From: Cupriavidus sp. P-10
GTDB taxonomy: Bacteria > Pseudomonadota > Gammaproteobacteria > Burkholderiales > Burkholderiaceae
Assembly: GCF_003402535.2 (NCBI RefSeq)
Contig: NZ_AP025171.1
Span: 2,170,001-2,234,000 of the forward strand
Reading direction: 5' to 3'
DNA: 64,000 nt
Shown here: positions 17,384 through 25,360 of the stretch, piece by piece
How the letters are laid out: each line of letters starts with the position of its first letter
How positions within the stretch are numbered: position 1 is the stretch's first letter
The notes under the pieces: model-generated
What the model was told of the DNA's origin: nothing
The model's database searches: none
What the model saw: the letters and a program-made list of their open reading frames with translations, nothing else
Made by a program: the position numbers and the translations under genes

Positions 17384-17430
17384 TGTCAAGTCCTGACATA
17401 GGTTGACAGGTTCTGCTGGGTCATTTGAAC

Positions 17431-17885
17431 CTAGCAACCCATAGCAACGGACGCCCGATGAACCTCATCGGGCGTTTTGTATTTCAGGGCTTGATGGGGG
17501 CGTTCACGGTTATAGATCTCAACTGACTCCCTTACCATGCGAGCCGCTTGCTGCAGATCAGCCGGTCGGTTCAGCAGGAATTCGCTCTTGAGGATGCCGT
17601 TGATGCGCTCTGCCATGGCGTTCTGGTAGCAGTCGTAGCCGTCGGTCATGGAACAGGTCAGGCCATGCCGCTGATGGATGGCCTGGTAGTAGGTGGCGCA
17701 GTATTGAATTCCTCGGTCCGAATGGTGCACCAGCGCCTGCCGGGACTGGCGCGAGCGTAGCGCCATCTTCAGCGCCTGGCTTACTTGCTCGGTCTGCAGG
17801 CCGTCATGGACGTGGTAGCCCACGATCTTTCGCGACCAGGCATCCGTGACGAGGCTCAGATAGACCGTCTGCCCGGCGGTGGGAA
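17431..17885 (-). CDS. IS3 transposase orfB, 3' exon
   Basis: The C-terminal part of the DDE transposase. It begins in mid-codon at the intron junction and reads LPTAGQTVYLSLVTDAWSR, then carries the second catalytic aspartate in HHSDRGIQY and the glutamate in NAMAERINGILKSEF. It ends at 17431. Joined to the 5' exon it gives an uninterrupted IS3-type OrfB of about 295 residues. Without intron splicing it is only a fragment. No stop codon or frameshift lies within it. Confidence 0.85.
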
Positions 17886-17893
17886 GTGGAGTA

Positions 17894-17929
17894 AGAGACA
17901 GGGCGTAGTCGGACTATTTCCCTGTCTCT
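17894..17929 (-). ncRNA. Group II intron domain VI hairpin
   Basis: AGAGACAGGG (17894-17903) and CCCTGTCTCT (17920-17929) form a perfect 10-bp stem just before the 3' splice site, the position of domain VI with its branch-point adenosine. Confidence 0.6.
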
Positions 17930-17936
17930 CCTCCCC

Positions 17937-17970
17937 GAACCGGACTTGCGCCTCTCAACGCATCCGGCTC
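17937..17970 (-). ncRNA. Group II intron domain V
   Basis: A 34-nt hairpin reading GAGCCGGATGCG at its 5' side and GTCCGGTTC at its 3' side on the minus strand. Length and sequence match the conserved catalytic domain V. It starts 5 nt after the maturase stop codon. Confidence 0.85.
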
Positions 17971-17975
17971 TCCGT

Positions 17976-19508
17976 TCAAGTGTTGCTCATAGCAAAGGCA
18001 ACATCGGGGTAGCGCGACTCGATGGTACGGCGTGTCTCATCGCGCAGGATGTACGGATTTTCTGTCAGGGTTCGCCAGGTAAAACGACCTTTGCGACTGG
18101 TAACGAGACGCCGAAGCGCCACTACCCCATACCATCCCCGACTGTTCTGGCCTTGTAACACCCATGTTGTAGCCTGTCCCGGCTCCGGCGCTCGAATGTA
18201 GTCGCGCATCAGCGACCTGAACCCGCGCCGATACTTGCGCGCGAGCCAGTATCCGAGTTTCCAGAAGACCGTTCGGTCTACTTTCTTGAACATGGTGGCC
18301 GTGTAGTCGGTGTATTGATAGAAGGCAGCCCAGCCAGCGATCTGCCGATTCAGGCTTTCCATCAGGTCCATCCGGTTCATGCTGTAGTTGCCCGACAGTT
18401 GCTTGACGAGCCGCCCGGCAAAGCCCCGATACTTCTCCCACGGTATGGACGTCACAGGCCGCATGCGGCCGCGTGGACCACGCTTGCGAATGATCCGGTG
18501 ACCGAGGAAGACAAAGCCGTCGTTCACATGCGTGATATGGGTCTTCTCCATATTCAGCGTGAGCTTCAGCTCGCCTTCGAGGAACCCACGGCATGCTTCA
18601 CGCACTGTCTCAGCATGTTCACGAGTCCCCTTGACCACGATCACAAAGTCATCCGCATACCGGCAGTAGGCGATAGCTGGTTTCCACTGCCGGTTTTCTC
18701 GAACAGTAATGGGTCGCTGTTTAAGAATGGCGAAGTTCCATGCCCACCGATCCTTCCGCACCTTCTTGTTCAGGTAGTTCCGCTCCATCCACGCATCGAA
18801 TTCATGCAACATGATGTTGGATAACAGGGGCGAGATGACACCGCCCTGAGGAACGCCTTCACTCGATGCACGAAACAGCTCGCGATCAACACAGCCCGCC
18901 TTGATGAACTTCCAGAGCAGGGCAAGAAAGCGCTGATCGGCAATCCGCTTGCGAATCCCCTTCATGAGCAGGCGATGATGAACCGTATCAAAGTAGCTGG
19001 CGAGGTCGCCCTCGATAACCCAGCGTCCCGCCGTACTTTGTTCACCGCTGTCTTGTAGCTGGAGCTTCACCGCGCGAATCGCGTGATGTACGCTACGGGC
19101 AGGCCTAAAGCCATATGAAGCCGGGTGGAAATCGCTCTCCCATATCGGCTCCATCGCCATCAACATTGCCCGTTGCACGATCCGATCCCGCAGGCTCGGT
19201 ATGCCAAGCGGCCTGAGCTTGCCGTTCGCTTTCGGTATGTACACGCGTCGCGCAGGCAGCGGACTGTACGAGCCCGCCAACAGCTCTTCACGTATCGCCG
19301 CCAATTCATGCTGGAGATTCGCTTCCAGCCTGCATTTGTCGACCCCGTCAACGCCCGGCGTGCGAGCTCCGCTGGAGGCCAGCGTAATGCGAGCCGCTTC
19401 GCTCAGCCAACTTCTGTCGGCAATCAATCTCAGGAGGCGATCGAACTTGCGCTCTTTGTTCTCCGTTGACCATGTCGCCAGTTTGCTTTGCATTTCACTG
19501 ATTATCAA
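17976..19508 (-). CDS. ltrA: Group II intron reverse transcriptase/maturase
   Basis: A 510-residue intron-encoded protein. RT motifs include GVDGV (52-56), YIPKANGKLRPLGIPS, the SEGVPQGGVISPLLSN block (216-231) and the catalytic YADD at 284-287. A maturase X domain follows. No CxxC or HNH cysteines of the endonuclease domain are seen, so it probably lacks En activity and uses replication-fork or other primers. It promotes splicing and retrohoming of its own intron. The start is TTG 19508 with GAGGTG 7 nt upstream; ATG 19493 is the alternative. Confidence 0.9.
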   Translation of the reverse strand: MIISEMQSKLATWSTENKERKFDRLLRLIADRSWLSEAARITLASSGARTPGVDGVDKCRLEANLQHELAAIREELLAGSYSPLPARRVYIPKANGKLRPLGIPSLRDRIVQRAMLMAMEPIWESDFHPASYGFRPARSVHHAIRAVKLQLQDSGEQSTAGRWVIEGDLASYFDTVHHRLLMKGIRKRIADQRFLALLWKFIKAGCVDRELFRASSEGVPQGGVISPLLSNIMLHEFDAWMERNYLNKKVRKDRWAWNFAILKQRPITVRENRQWKPAIAYCRYADDFVIVVKGTREHAETVREACRGFLEGELKLTLNMEKTHITHVNDGFVFLGHRIIRKRGPRGRMRPVTSIPWEKYRGFAGRLVKQLSGNYSMNRMDLMESLNRQIAGWAAFYQYTDYTATMFKKVDRTVFWKLGYWLARKYRRGFRSLMRDYIRAPEPGQATTWVLQGQNSRGWYGVVALRRLVTSRKGRFTWRTLTENPYILRDETRRTIESRYPDVAFAMSNT

Positions 19509-20171
19509 AGGTCTTCACCTCACTATGGTCAGCTAATCAACCAAACAAACCACTTCAACTGCCTCCCTTCGCCATGTGGCCGGCTTTCCCGGCCTCGGAC
19601 TACTACGGAGGCTCCGCCAGTTTGCACATCATCGGGGGCACACTCCCTTGGCATCTGTGCAAACCTTCCCCAGTTCACATGCTGGACTCAACGCATGGGC
19701 GAGGTTGCCTGTCGCAGTCTTTATCCTTGCTTGCCGCAAGTCGTCGCGAACACCACGGTCTAGTTGCGCGCTCCCCGTGGCTCCCTGCTGCTGGGCTTAT
19801 ATATCCAAGTAGCATTCGTGTCGCCGGCCCATACCTGTACCCGGCGGCAGTCCGCGTCCTGCCTGTAAAGCGGTGTAGGCAGGGGTGACATTTCAACCCT
19901 CAGATGCGTTTCAACAGGTTCGTGTTCCTCAACCGTCCCATGCTCAGCCTAGAGACTCATCTTGGCGTAACCGCTTCGCCGCAAGTCCCGTTTCCCACGG
20001 ACTACGTCACCCTGCCAGTGTCAGCAGGTCACCGCCGCTTCGGCTCACTTCCCCTCGCAGCAGAGGAAGGGCATGCCCGGTACTGCAACGTCAATTCCAC
20101 CGGGTCCTGCATTCCATACATGCTCAAGCAGCTTCACCCCCAGACGGGCGGGCTACGCTGGCTGGGCGTAC

Positions 20172-20604
20172 GATACGTAATGTCAGCCACCCAGACCTGT
20201 TCGGCGGCGGTAGGCACCACCTTCTGCGGCCCGTCCTTGAGTAGGTTGGGATGGCGTCGGAAGCGGTGATGGCTGTTGGTGGTCTTGTGATACGCCCGAT
20301 GCGGCTTCACAAGCAGCCGCGCCGCGCGCAGGACATCGAACAGCCGATCACGGCCCACTCGGATATCCGCCTTCTCCAACGGCACCTGCAGCACCCGCTG
20401 CAGTTTGCGAGTGCCTATGCGCGGCTGGCGCAGTCGCACCTCGGTGACCAGCGCGCAAATCCTGGCATCCCGGGCGGCCTGCCTAAGCTCACTGTCGCGG
20501 CGCTTGTAGTATGCCTGGCGGCTGATGCCGAAGTAACGGCAAGCCCTGCTAACGCTTAGCCCTTGGATGAGCTCTTGCGCGAGGACTTGCCCGAAGGCTT
20601 TTTT
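20172..20604 (-). CDS. IS3 transposase orfB, 5' exon
   Basis: The N-terminal part of OrfB, read in the -1 frame from the slippery site. It has the helix-turn-helix-like GLSVSRACRYFGISRQAYYK segment and ends in VWVADITY, which holds the first catalytic aspartate of the DDE triad. The frame then enters the group II intron and would stop after PPVWG if unspliced. Translation depends on frameshifting from orfA, and a full-length product depends on intron splicing. Confidence 0.82.
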
Positions 20605-20960
20605 ACGATGCGAACCCCGTGCTCCTTCTGAATCACGTCGATCACCGTCTCGAACAGCCGCGCTTTCTCCTGCGCTTCGCGCAACTGAGCCTCCAGCTCC
20701 TTGATCCGCTGCTCAGGGGTACGGGGCTTGGCTTTGTCTTGTTTTCCCATCGTGGCGTACCGGGTGCCCTGTGGCAACGTGCCGCTCCAGTCCTGTAGTC
20801 CGTGCTTGCGTAACCATACCAGCACCGTGGACCGGCCCTGGATTCCATACTTGCTTTGCGCCTGCTTGTACGTCAACTCGCCTCTTTCTACTTCCTCCAC
20901 AACCGCCAGCTTAAAAGCCAGCGTGTAATCACGCTGGGTTCGCTTTCGATCCGTCTCCAA
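20556..20960 (-). CDS. IS3 transposase orfA
   Basis: A 134-residue protein with an N-terminal helix-turn-helix (YTLAFKLAVVEEVERGELT to STVLVWLRKHG) and a coiled-coil leucine-zipper segment (ELEAQLREAQEKARLFETVI), the usual OrfA plan. It binds the IS ends and fuses to OrfB by -1 frameshifting. The end overlaps orfB, with the slippery heptamer 14 codons before its stop. The gene is intact. Confidence 0.88.
   Translation of the reverse strand: METDRKRTQRDYTLAFKLAVVEEVERGELTYKQAQSKYGIQGRSTVLVWLRKHGLQDWSGTLPQGTRYATMGKQDKAKPRTPEQRIKELEAQLREAQEKARLFETVIDVIQKEHGVRIVKKPSGKSSRKSSSKG
20598..20604 (-). promoter_or_regulatory. Programmed -1 frameshift site (A6G)
   Basis: The minus strand reads A-AAA-AAG in the orfA frame GTA AAA AAG, the standard slippery heptamer of IS3-family elements. 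Slipping by -1 enters the orfB frame exactly (AAA AAA GCC). Confidence 0.8.
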
Positions 20961-21130
20961 GGCACTCTCCTCGTCACAGCCAGAAAAGTGTCAACCTTAT
21001 TCAGGACGGGTCAGGCCCCTGAAAAAAGCCCCGTTACAAAGCTAACAAGTCGGCCTCCGCGGCGAAACACCTTAGTGGGCAGTTTGCGTCCATCATTCAG
21101 GGACACAAGCTGCATCACAAGGAGTCCGAC

Positions 21131-21490
21131 ATGCGCCCCTCCACCCGAATCGTCGCCGCGGCCGCCCTGACCGTGGCCCTGGTAGCCGCCGGCCCCGCGT
21201 CCGCGCGCGGCCGCCATCACGGCGGCGGGTCGAATGCCGGCGCGGTGCTCGCCGTCGGCGCACTGGTCGGCCTGGCCTTCGGCGCCGCCCTGGCCTCGGC
21301 GCCGGTGGTGGCCGCACCCGTGGCGGTGGCGCCGCCGCCCGTCACCTATGCCCCCGCGCCAGTCTCGTACGCGGCGCCGGCGGCGCCACCGGGCTATTGC
21401 TACAGCGACTATGACCGCGCCTACGTGCCGTGCGGCCCGCAGCCGTCCGGCTACTACCAGCAGCAGCAGCAACCGTACTACGGCTACTAG
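21131..21490 (+). CDS. Small secreted Ala/Pro/Tyr-rich protein
   Basis: A 119-residue protein. A signal peptide (about 1-26, cut after GPASA-RG) is followed by a basic Gly/His patch (RGRHHGGGS), one hydrophobic Ala/Gly/Val segment, a Pro/Ala/Val-rich stretch, and a Tyr/Gln-rich tail (YYQQQQQPYYGY). Two cysteines (CYSDYDRAYVPC) could form a disulfide. Such short YXX/Gly-rich exported proteins are common in Burkholderiales and have no known function. AAGGAG lies 6 nt before the ATG. The IS element ends 118 bp upstream. Confidence 0.65.
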   Translation: MRPSTRIVAAAALTVALVAAGPASARGRHHGGGSNAGAVLAVGALVGLAFGAALASAPVVAAPVAVAPPPVTYAPAPVSYAAPAAPPGYCYSDYDRAYVPCGPQPSGYYQQQQQPYYGY

Positions 21491-21491
21491 C

Positions 21492-22076
21492 ATGCCAGTC
21501 GACCGCGACTACTTCAGCCGGCTGTATGGCCGGCACGACGACCCCTGGGGCATCGGCACGCGCTGGTACGAGGCACGCAAGCGCGCGCTGCTGATGGCCA
21601 TGCTGCCGCGCGAACGCTTCTCGCGTGCGTTCGAGCCGGGCTGCGGCGGCGGGCATCTTACCGTCGAACTGGCGCCGCGCTGCGACGCGCTGGTGGCCAT
21701 GGAACTGGCCGACAGCGCGGCCGAACAGGCGCGGCAGCGGGCGGCGGAGTTTGCGCACGTGCAGGTGCTGACGGGTGAACTGCCGCAGCAATGGCCGGAA
21801 GGAACGTTTGACCTGATCGTCTTTTCCGAGCTGGGGTACTACTTCCCCAAGTCCGACTGGAACGATGTCGCAGCGCGGGCGGCGGGCGCGCTGGCCGAAG
21901 ACGGCATCATCGTCGCCTGCCATTTCCGGCACCTGTTCGCCGAGCAGCAGATCACGGCGCAGGCGGTGCATGATGCGATCGATGCGCAGCACGGGCTGTA
22001 CCGGCATATCCATCACCAGGAGCCTGATTTCACGCTGGACCTGTGGTCACGTCAGTTGGAGATGCGGCTGGCTTGA
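21492..22076 (+). CDS. NodS-like SAM-dependent methyltransferase
   Basis: A 194-residue class I methyltransferase. The N-terminal DPWGIGTRWYEARKRALLM segment is typical of NodS-family proteins. SAM motif I reads FEPGCGGGHLTVEL, with an acidic residue after the next strand (VAMELADS). Its ATG is 1 nt after the stop of the preceding gene and has no ribosome binding site of its own, so translation is probably coupled. An intrinsic terminator follows. NodS methylates chitooligosaccharide amines, but there are no nod genes here, so the substrate is unknown. Confidence 0.8.
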   Translation: MPVDRDYFSRLYGRHDDPWGIGTRWYEARKRALLMAMLPRERFSRAFEPGCGGGHLTVELAPRCDALVAMELADSAAEQARQRAAEFAHVQVLTGELPQQWPEGTFDLIVFSELGYYFPKSDWNDVAARAAGALAEDGIIVACHFRHLFAEQQITAQAVHDAIDAQHGLYRHIHHQEPDFTLDLWSRQLEMRLA

Positions 22077-22100
22077 GGGGATGGCGCAAGGACTAAAAAC

Positions 22101-22131
22101 GCCGCATGCGGTAAAGCATGCGGCTTTTTTT
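22101..22131 (+). terminator. Intrinsic terminator
   Basis: GCCGCATGC (22101-22109) pairs perfectly with GCATGCGGC (22116-22124) across a 6-nt loop and is followed by seven T residues. A run of A before the stem lets it also act on leftward transcripts. Confidence 0.9.
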
Positions 22132-22174
22132 ACTCGAAGGTGTTGGCGAGCCCTCAGGCGTTTAACACTTGCCT

Positions 22175-22204
22175 GCTCCCTCTCCCGCGTGCGGGAGAGG
22201 GAGC
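22175..22204. repeat. Dispersed palindrome, copy 1
   Basis: A perfect palindrome with 14-bp arms (GCTCCCTCTCCCGC and its complement) and a GT centre. Related copies lie near 43.9, 50.4 and 57.5 kb. It lies between the methyltransferase terminator and the end of the RND gene. Confidence 0.85.
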
Positions 22205-22237
22205 AAACCAGCGGTTTCGGCGAACCGCCGCCGAGTC

Positions 22238-25200
22238 TTACACCGGCACATCCCTGGTCGGATCCGGCTTGCTGTCATCGAACCACCGGTACAGCGTCGG
22301 CACCATCACCAGCGTCAGCAGCGTCGACGTAATCAGCCCGCCGATCACCACCACCGCCAGCGGCCTCTGTACTTCCGAGCCCGGACCGGTGGAGAACAGG
22401 AACGGCACCAGCCCCAGCATCGCAATGGTCGCGGTCATCATCACCGGACGGAAGCGCTGCGTCGCGCCCTGCACCACCGCCTCGTCAACCGACAAGCCCG
22501 AATCGCGCAGCGAGCGGATGTAAGACACCAGCACCACCCCGTTCAGCACCGCCATGCCCCACAGCGCGATAAAGCCCACCGACGCCGGCACCGACAGGTA
22601 TTCGCCGGTGACGAACAGCCCGATGATGCCGCCGATCGATGCGAACGGCAGCACCGTGATGATCAGCGTGGCAAAGCGCAGCGAGTTGAACAGCAGGAAC
22701 AGCAGGAAGAAGATCGCGGCGATGGTCACCGGCACGATGATCTTCAGGTGGCCCATGGCGCGTTCCATGTTCTGGAACTGGCCGCCCCACTCGAGGTAGT
22801 AGCCTTCGGGCAGCTTGACCTTGGATGCCGTGGCCTGCTGCAGCTCGGCCACGAAGCCGCCGAGGTCGCGGTCCTTGACGTTGATCATCACCACGACGCG
22901 GCGCTTGGCCATTTCGCGGCTGATCTGCGCGGGGCCGTCGTTGACCTCGATCCTGGCCACGCTCTGCAACGGCACCTGCGTGCCGTCCGGCGTGTTCACC
23001 AGCAGTTGGCGGATCGACTGCACGTTGTTGCGGAAGTCATCCGGCAGGCGCACGGCCGCCGCAAAGCGGCGCTCGCCTTCGAAGATATCCGTGGCGCGCT
23101 TGCCGCCGATCGCGATCTCGATAACGTCGTGGATGTCGGAGACATTGAGCCCGTAGCGCGCGATCGCCTGGCGGTCGATCTCGATCGACAGGTACTGCTG
23201 TCCCGAGACGCGCTCGATACGGATATCCTGCGAGCCCTGGATGCCGCCGGCCACGCGCGAAATCTCGCCCGCCAGCTCGCGCAGCTTGTCCAGGTCGTCG
23301 CCGAACACCTTCACCGCCACGTCCGAACGCACGCCGCTGACCATTTCGTCGACGCGGTCCGAGATCGGCTGCGCCATCACGATCTGCACGCCGGGGATGG
23401 CCTTGAGCTTCTCGCGGATGGCGTTGGCGATATCGTCCTGGGTCCAGCCGTCGGGCCACTCGTCGCGGTCCTTCAGGCTGGCGATCGGGGTCGACTCGTT
23501 CTGGCCCTGCGGGTCGGCCGGGCTTTCGCCGCGGCCCACGCCGGACACCACGGACTTCACGCCCGGCACGCCCAGCACCAGCTTGTTGGCTTCCTTCTCC
23601 AGCTTGATCGACTCTTCCAGCGAAATGTTCGGCACGCGGTCGATCGCGGGAACGATCGAGCCTTCCTTCATCTCGGGGATGAACGAGGTACCCAGCAGCG
23701 GCACGATCAGCAGCGTGGCGACGAAGGCGCCGACCGCGCTGAGCACGGTCTTGCGGCTGTTGCCGAGCGCCCAGTGCAGCATGCGCAGGTAGTGGCGCTT
23801 CATGAAGGCAATCACAAACGTGTCATGCTCGGCGCCGCCCTTGAGCAGGTAAGACGACAGCACCGGCGACAGCGTCAGCGACAGGAACAGCGAGATCGCC
23901 AGCGCGATCGAGATGGTGAACGCCAGCGGCGCGAACATCTTGCCTTCCATGCCCGTCAGCGTCATCAGCGGCAGGAACACCAGGATGATGATGCCCACGC
24001 CCACGATCACCGGCGTGGCCACTTCCTGCACGGCCTTGACCAGGATCTCGGTCTTGGTCAGCCCAGGTTCCTTGTGGCCCAATCGCTCGAACGCGTTCTC
24101 GACCACCACCACCGAGCCATCGACCATCAGGCCGATAGCGATCGCCAACCCCCCTAGCGACATCAGGTTGGCCGACAGCCCCACCTCGTTCATCACCATG
24201 AAGGTCAACAATGGCGTCAGCACCAGTGTCGCCAGCACGATCACCGAGGAGCGCACGTCGCCCAGGAACAGGAACAGCACGATCACCACCAGCACCACGC
24301 CTTCGAGCAGCACCTTGGTCACCGTCCACAGCGCGGAGTCGACCAGTTCGCTGCGGTCGTAGTACGGCACGATCTGCAGCTTGCCGGGCAGCATGCCGCG
24401 CTCGTTGATCTCCGCCACGCGTGCCTTCACGCGGCTGACCACTTCCTTGGCATTGCCGCCGCGCATCATCATGACGATGCCGCCGACCGCCTCGGTCTGG
24501 CCGTTCTTGACCAGCGCGCCCTGGCGCACCTCATGCCCGATGGTGACGTTGGCCACGTCGCGCAGGTACACCGGCGTGCCGTTGACCTCCTTCAGCACGA
24601 TGCTGCCGAGATCCTCGACACCCTTGGCCAGGCCCACGCCGCGGATCAGGTACTGCTCGGCGTAATGCGGCAGCACGCCGCCGCCGGAGTTGGCGTTGTT
24701 GCGCGCCAGCGCCTGGTACACCTGCTGGATCGAGACACCGTAGTGGCGCATGCGCTCCGGGTTGACCAGCGCCTGGTACTGGCGCACGTAACCGCCCTGC
24801 GAGTTGATTTCGGCCACGCCGGGGATCGAGCGCAGCAGCGGGCGCACCACCCAGTCCTGGGCGATGCGGCGCTCGGCCAGTTCTTCCTGGGTCAGCTCGC
24901 GGTTGCCGTCATCGGCGCGGTCCAGCGTGTACTGGTAGACCTCGCCCAGGCCGGTCGAGACCGGGCCCAGCACCGGCGACACGCCTTCCGGCATGCGCCC
25001 GCCCACTTCGATCAGGCGCTCCATCACCAGCTGGCGTGCAAAGTACACGTCGGTGGCATCGGTAAAGACCAGCGTGATCAGCGACAAACCCGCCTTGTTC
25101 AGCGAGCGCATTTCCTCCAGGCCCGGCAGGCCCGTCATCGCCATTTCCACCGGTACGGTGACAAAGCGCTCGACTTCCTCGGGCGAACGGCCCGCGGCTT

Positions 25201-25354
25201 CGGTCGCGATCTGCACCTGCACGTTGGTCACATCGGGGAAGGCGTCCACCGACAGCTTGGTGGCAGCGCGCAGGCCGAAGAAGAACAGCACCACGGCAAG
25301 CACGCAAACCACCAGCCGCTGTTTGATGGCGGCTTCGACTAGGGATTTCATCAT
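22238..25354 (-). CDS. Heavy-metal efflux RND pump, CusA/CzcA family
   Basis: A 1038-residue inner-membrane proton/metal antiporter. It has 12 TM helices in the RND pattern, two large periplasmic loops, and the TM4 motif AIGLMVDGSVVVVEN (Asp near 411) that carries the proton-relay residue. With the adaptor and outer-membrane factor encoded upstream it forms a tripartite pump that expels metal ions from the periplasm or cytoplasm. Two ATGs (25354, 25351) open the gene 6 bp after the adaptor stop. The motif does not settle Cu/Ag versus Zn/Co/Cd specificity. Confidence 0.92.
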   Translation of the reverse strand: MMKSLVEAAIKQRLVVCVLAVVLFFFGLRAATKLSVDAFPDVTNVQVQIATEAAGRSPEEVERFVTVPVEMAMTGLPGLEEMRSLNKAGLSLITLVFTDATDVYFARQLVMERLIEVGGRMPEGVSPVLGPVSTGLGEVYQYTLDRADDGNRELTQEELAERRIAQDWVVRPLLRSIPGVAEINSQGGYVRQYQALVNPERMRHYGVSIQQVYQALARNNANSGGGVLPHYAEQYLIRGVGLAKGVEDLGSIVLKEVNGTPVYLRDVANVTIGHEVRQGALVKNGQTEAVGGIVMMMRGGNAKEVVSRVKARVAEINERGMLPGKLQIVPYYDRSELVDSALWTVTKVLLEGVVLVVIVLFLFLGDVRSSVIVLATLVLTPLLTFMVMNEVGLSANLMSLGGLAIAIGLMVDGSVVVVENAFERLGHKEPGLTKTEILVKAVQEVATPVIVGVGIIILVFLPLMTLTGMEGKMFAPLAFTISIALAISLFLSLTLSPVLSSYLLKGGAEHDTFVIAFMKRHYLRMLHWALGNSRKTVLSAVGAFVATLLIVPLLGTSFIPEMKEGSIVPAIDRVPNISLEESIKLEKEANKLVLGVPGVKSVVSGVGRGESPADPQGQNESTPIASLKDRDEWPDGWTQDDIANAIREKLKAIPGVQIVMAQPISDRVDEMVSGVRSDVAVKVFGDDLDKLRELAGEISRVAGGIQGSQDIRIERVSGQQYLSIEIDRQAIARYGLNVSDIHDVIEIAIGGKRATDIFEGERRFAAAVRLPDDFRNNVQSIRQLLVNTPDGTQVPLQSVARIEVNDGPAQISREMAKRRVVVMINVKDRDLGGFVAELQQATASKVKLPEGYYLEWGGQFQNMERAMGHLKIIVPVTIAAIFFLLFLLFNSLRFATLIITVLPFASIGGIIGLFVTGEYLSVPASVGFIALWGMAVLNGVVLVSYIRSLRDSGLSVDEAVVQGATQRFRPVMMTATIAMLGLVPFLFSTGPGSEVQRPLAVVVIGGLITSTLLTLVMVPTLYRWFDDSKPDPTRDVPV

Positions 25355-25360
25355 GGCGGC

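Larger units (their letters stand above)
17886..20171 (-). mobile_element. Group II intron inserted in the IS3 transposase gene
   Basis: A 2286-nt intron. On the minus strand the 5' exon ends ACGTATC and the intron begins GTACGCCC, a variant of the GUGYG start; it ends ACTCCAC with the expected AY, before TTCCCACC of the 3' exon. Exact excision restores the transposase frame (ITY-LPTAGQ), which fixes both ends. A recognisable domain V and a domain VI hairpin lie at the 3' end, and a maturase gene occupies domain IV. The first 660 nt hold domains I-III. The odd GTACG 5' end is the weakest part of the call. Confidence 0.88.
17384..21013 (-). mobile_element. IS3-family insertion sequence carrying a group II intron
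   Basis: The terminal inverted repeats are TGTCAAGTCCTGACATAGGT (left, from 17384) and TGACCCGTCCTGAATAAGGT (right end, read from 21013 on the minus strand); both continue TGACA. The element is flanked by a 3-bp GGC duplication (17381-17383 and 21014-21016). Removing the 2286-bp intron leaves 1344 bp, a normal IS3-family size. orfA and orfB lie on the minus strand with a -1 frameshift window. Terminal repeats and target duplication are intact, so transposition looks recent or the element is still active. Confidence 0.9.

Noticed and set aside
17976..19508. Retron or diversity-generating reverse transcriptase
   Set aside because: The YADD protein has a maturase-type C-terminus, and a domain V and VI lie directly downstream with exact exon rejoining. 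No msr/msd-like or template-repeat structure is seen.
22169..24157. A 662-codon plus-strand frame opposite the RND pump gene
   Set aside because: Composition is His/Arg/Gln-rich and repetitive, with no homology I can see. It is a shadow of the RND gene.
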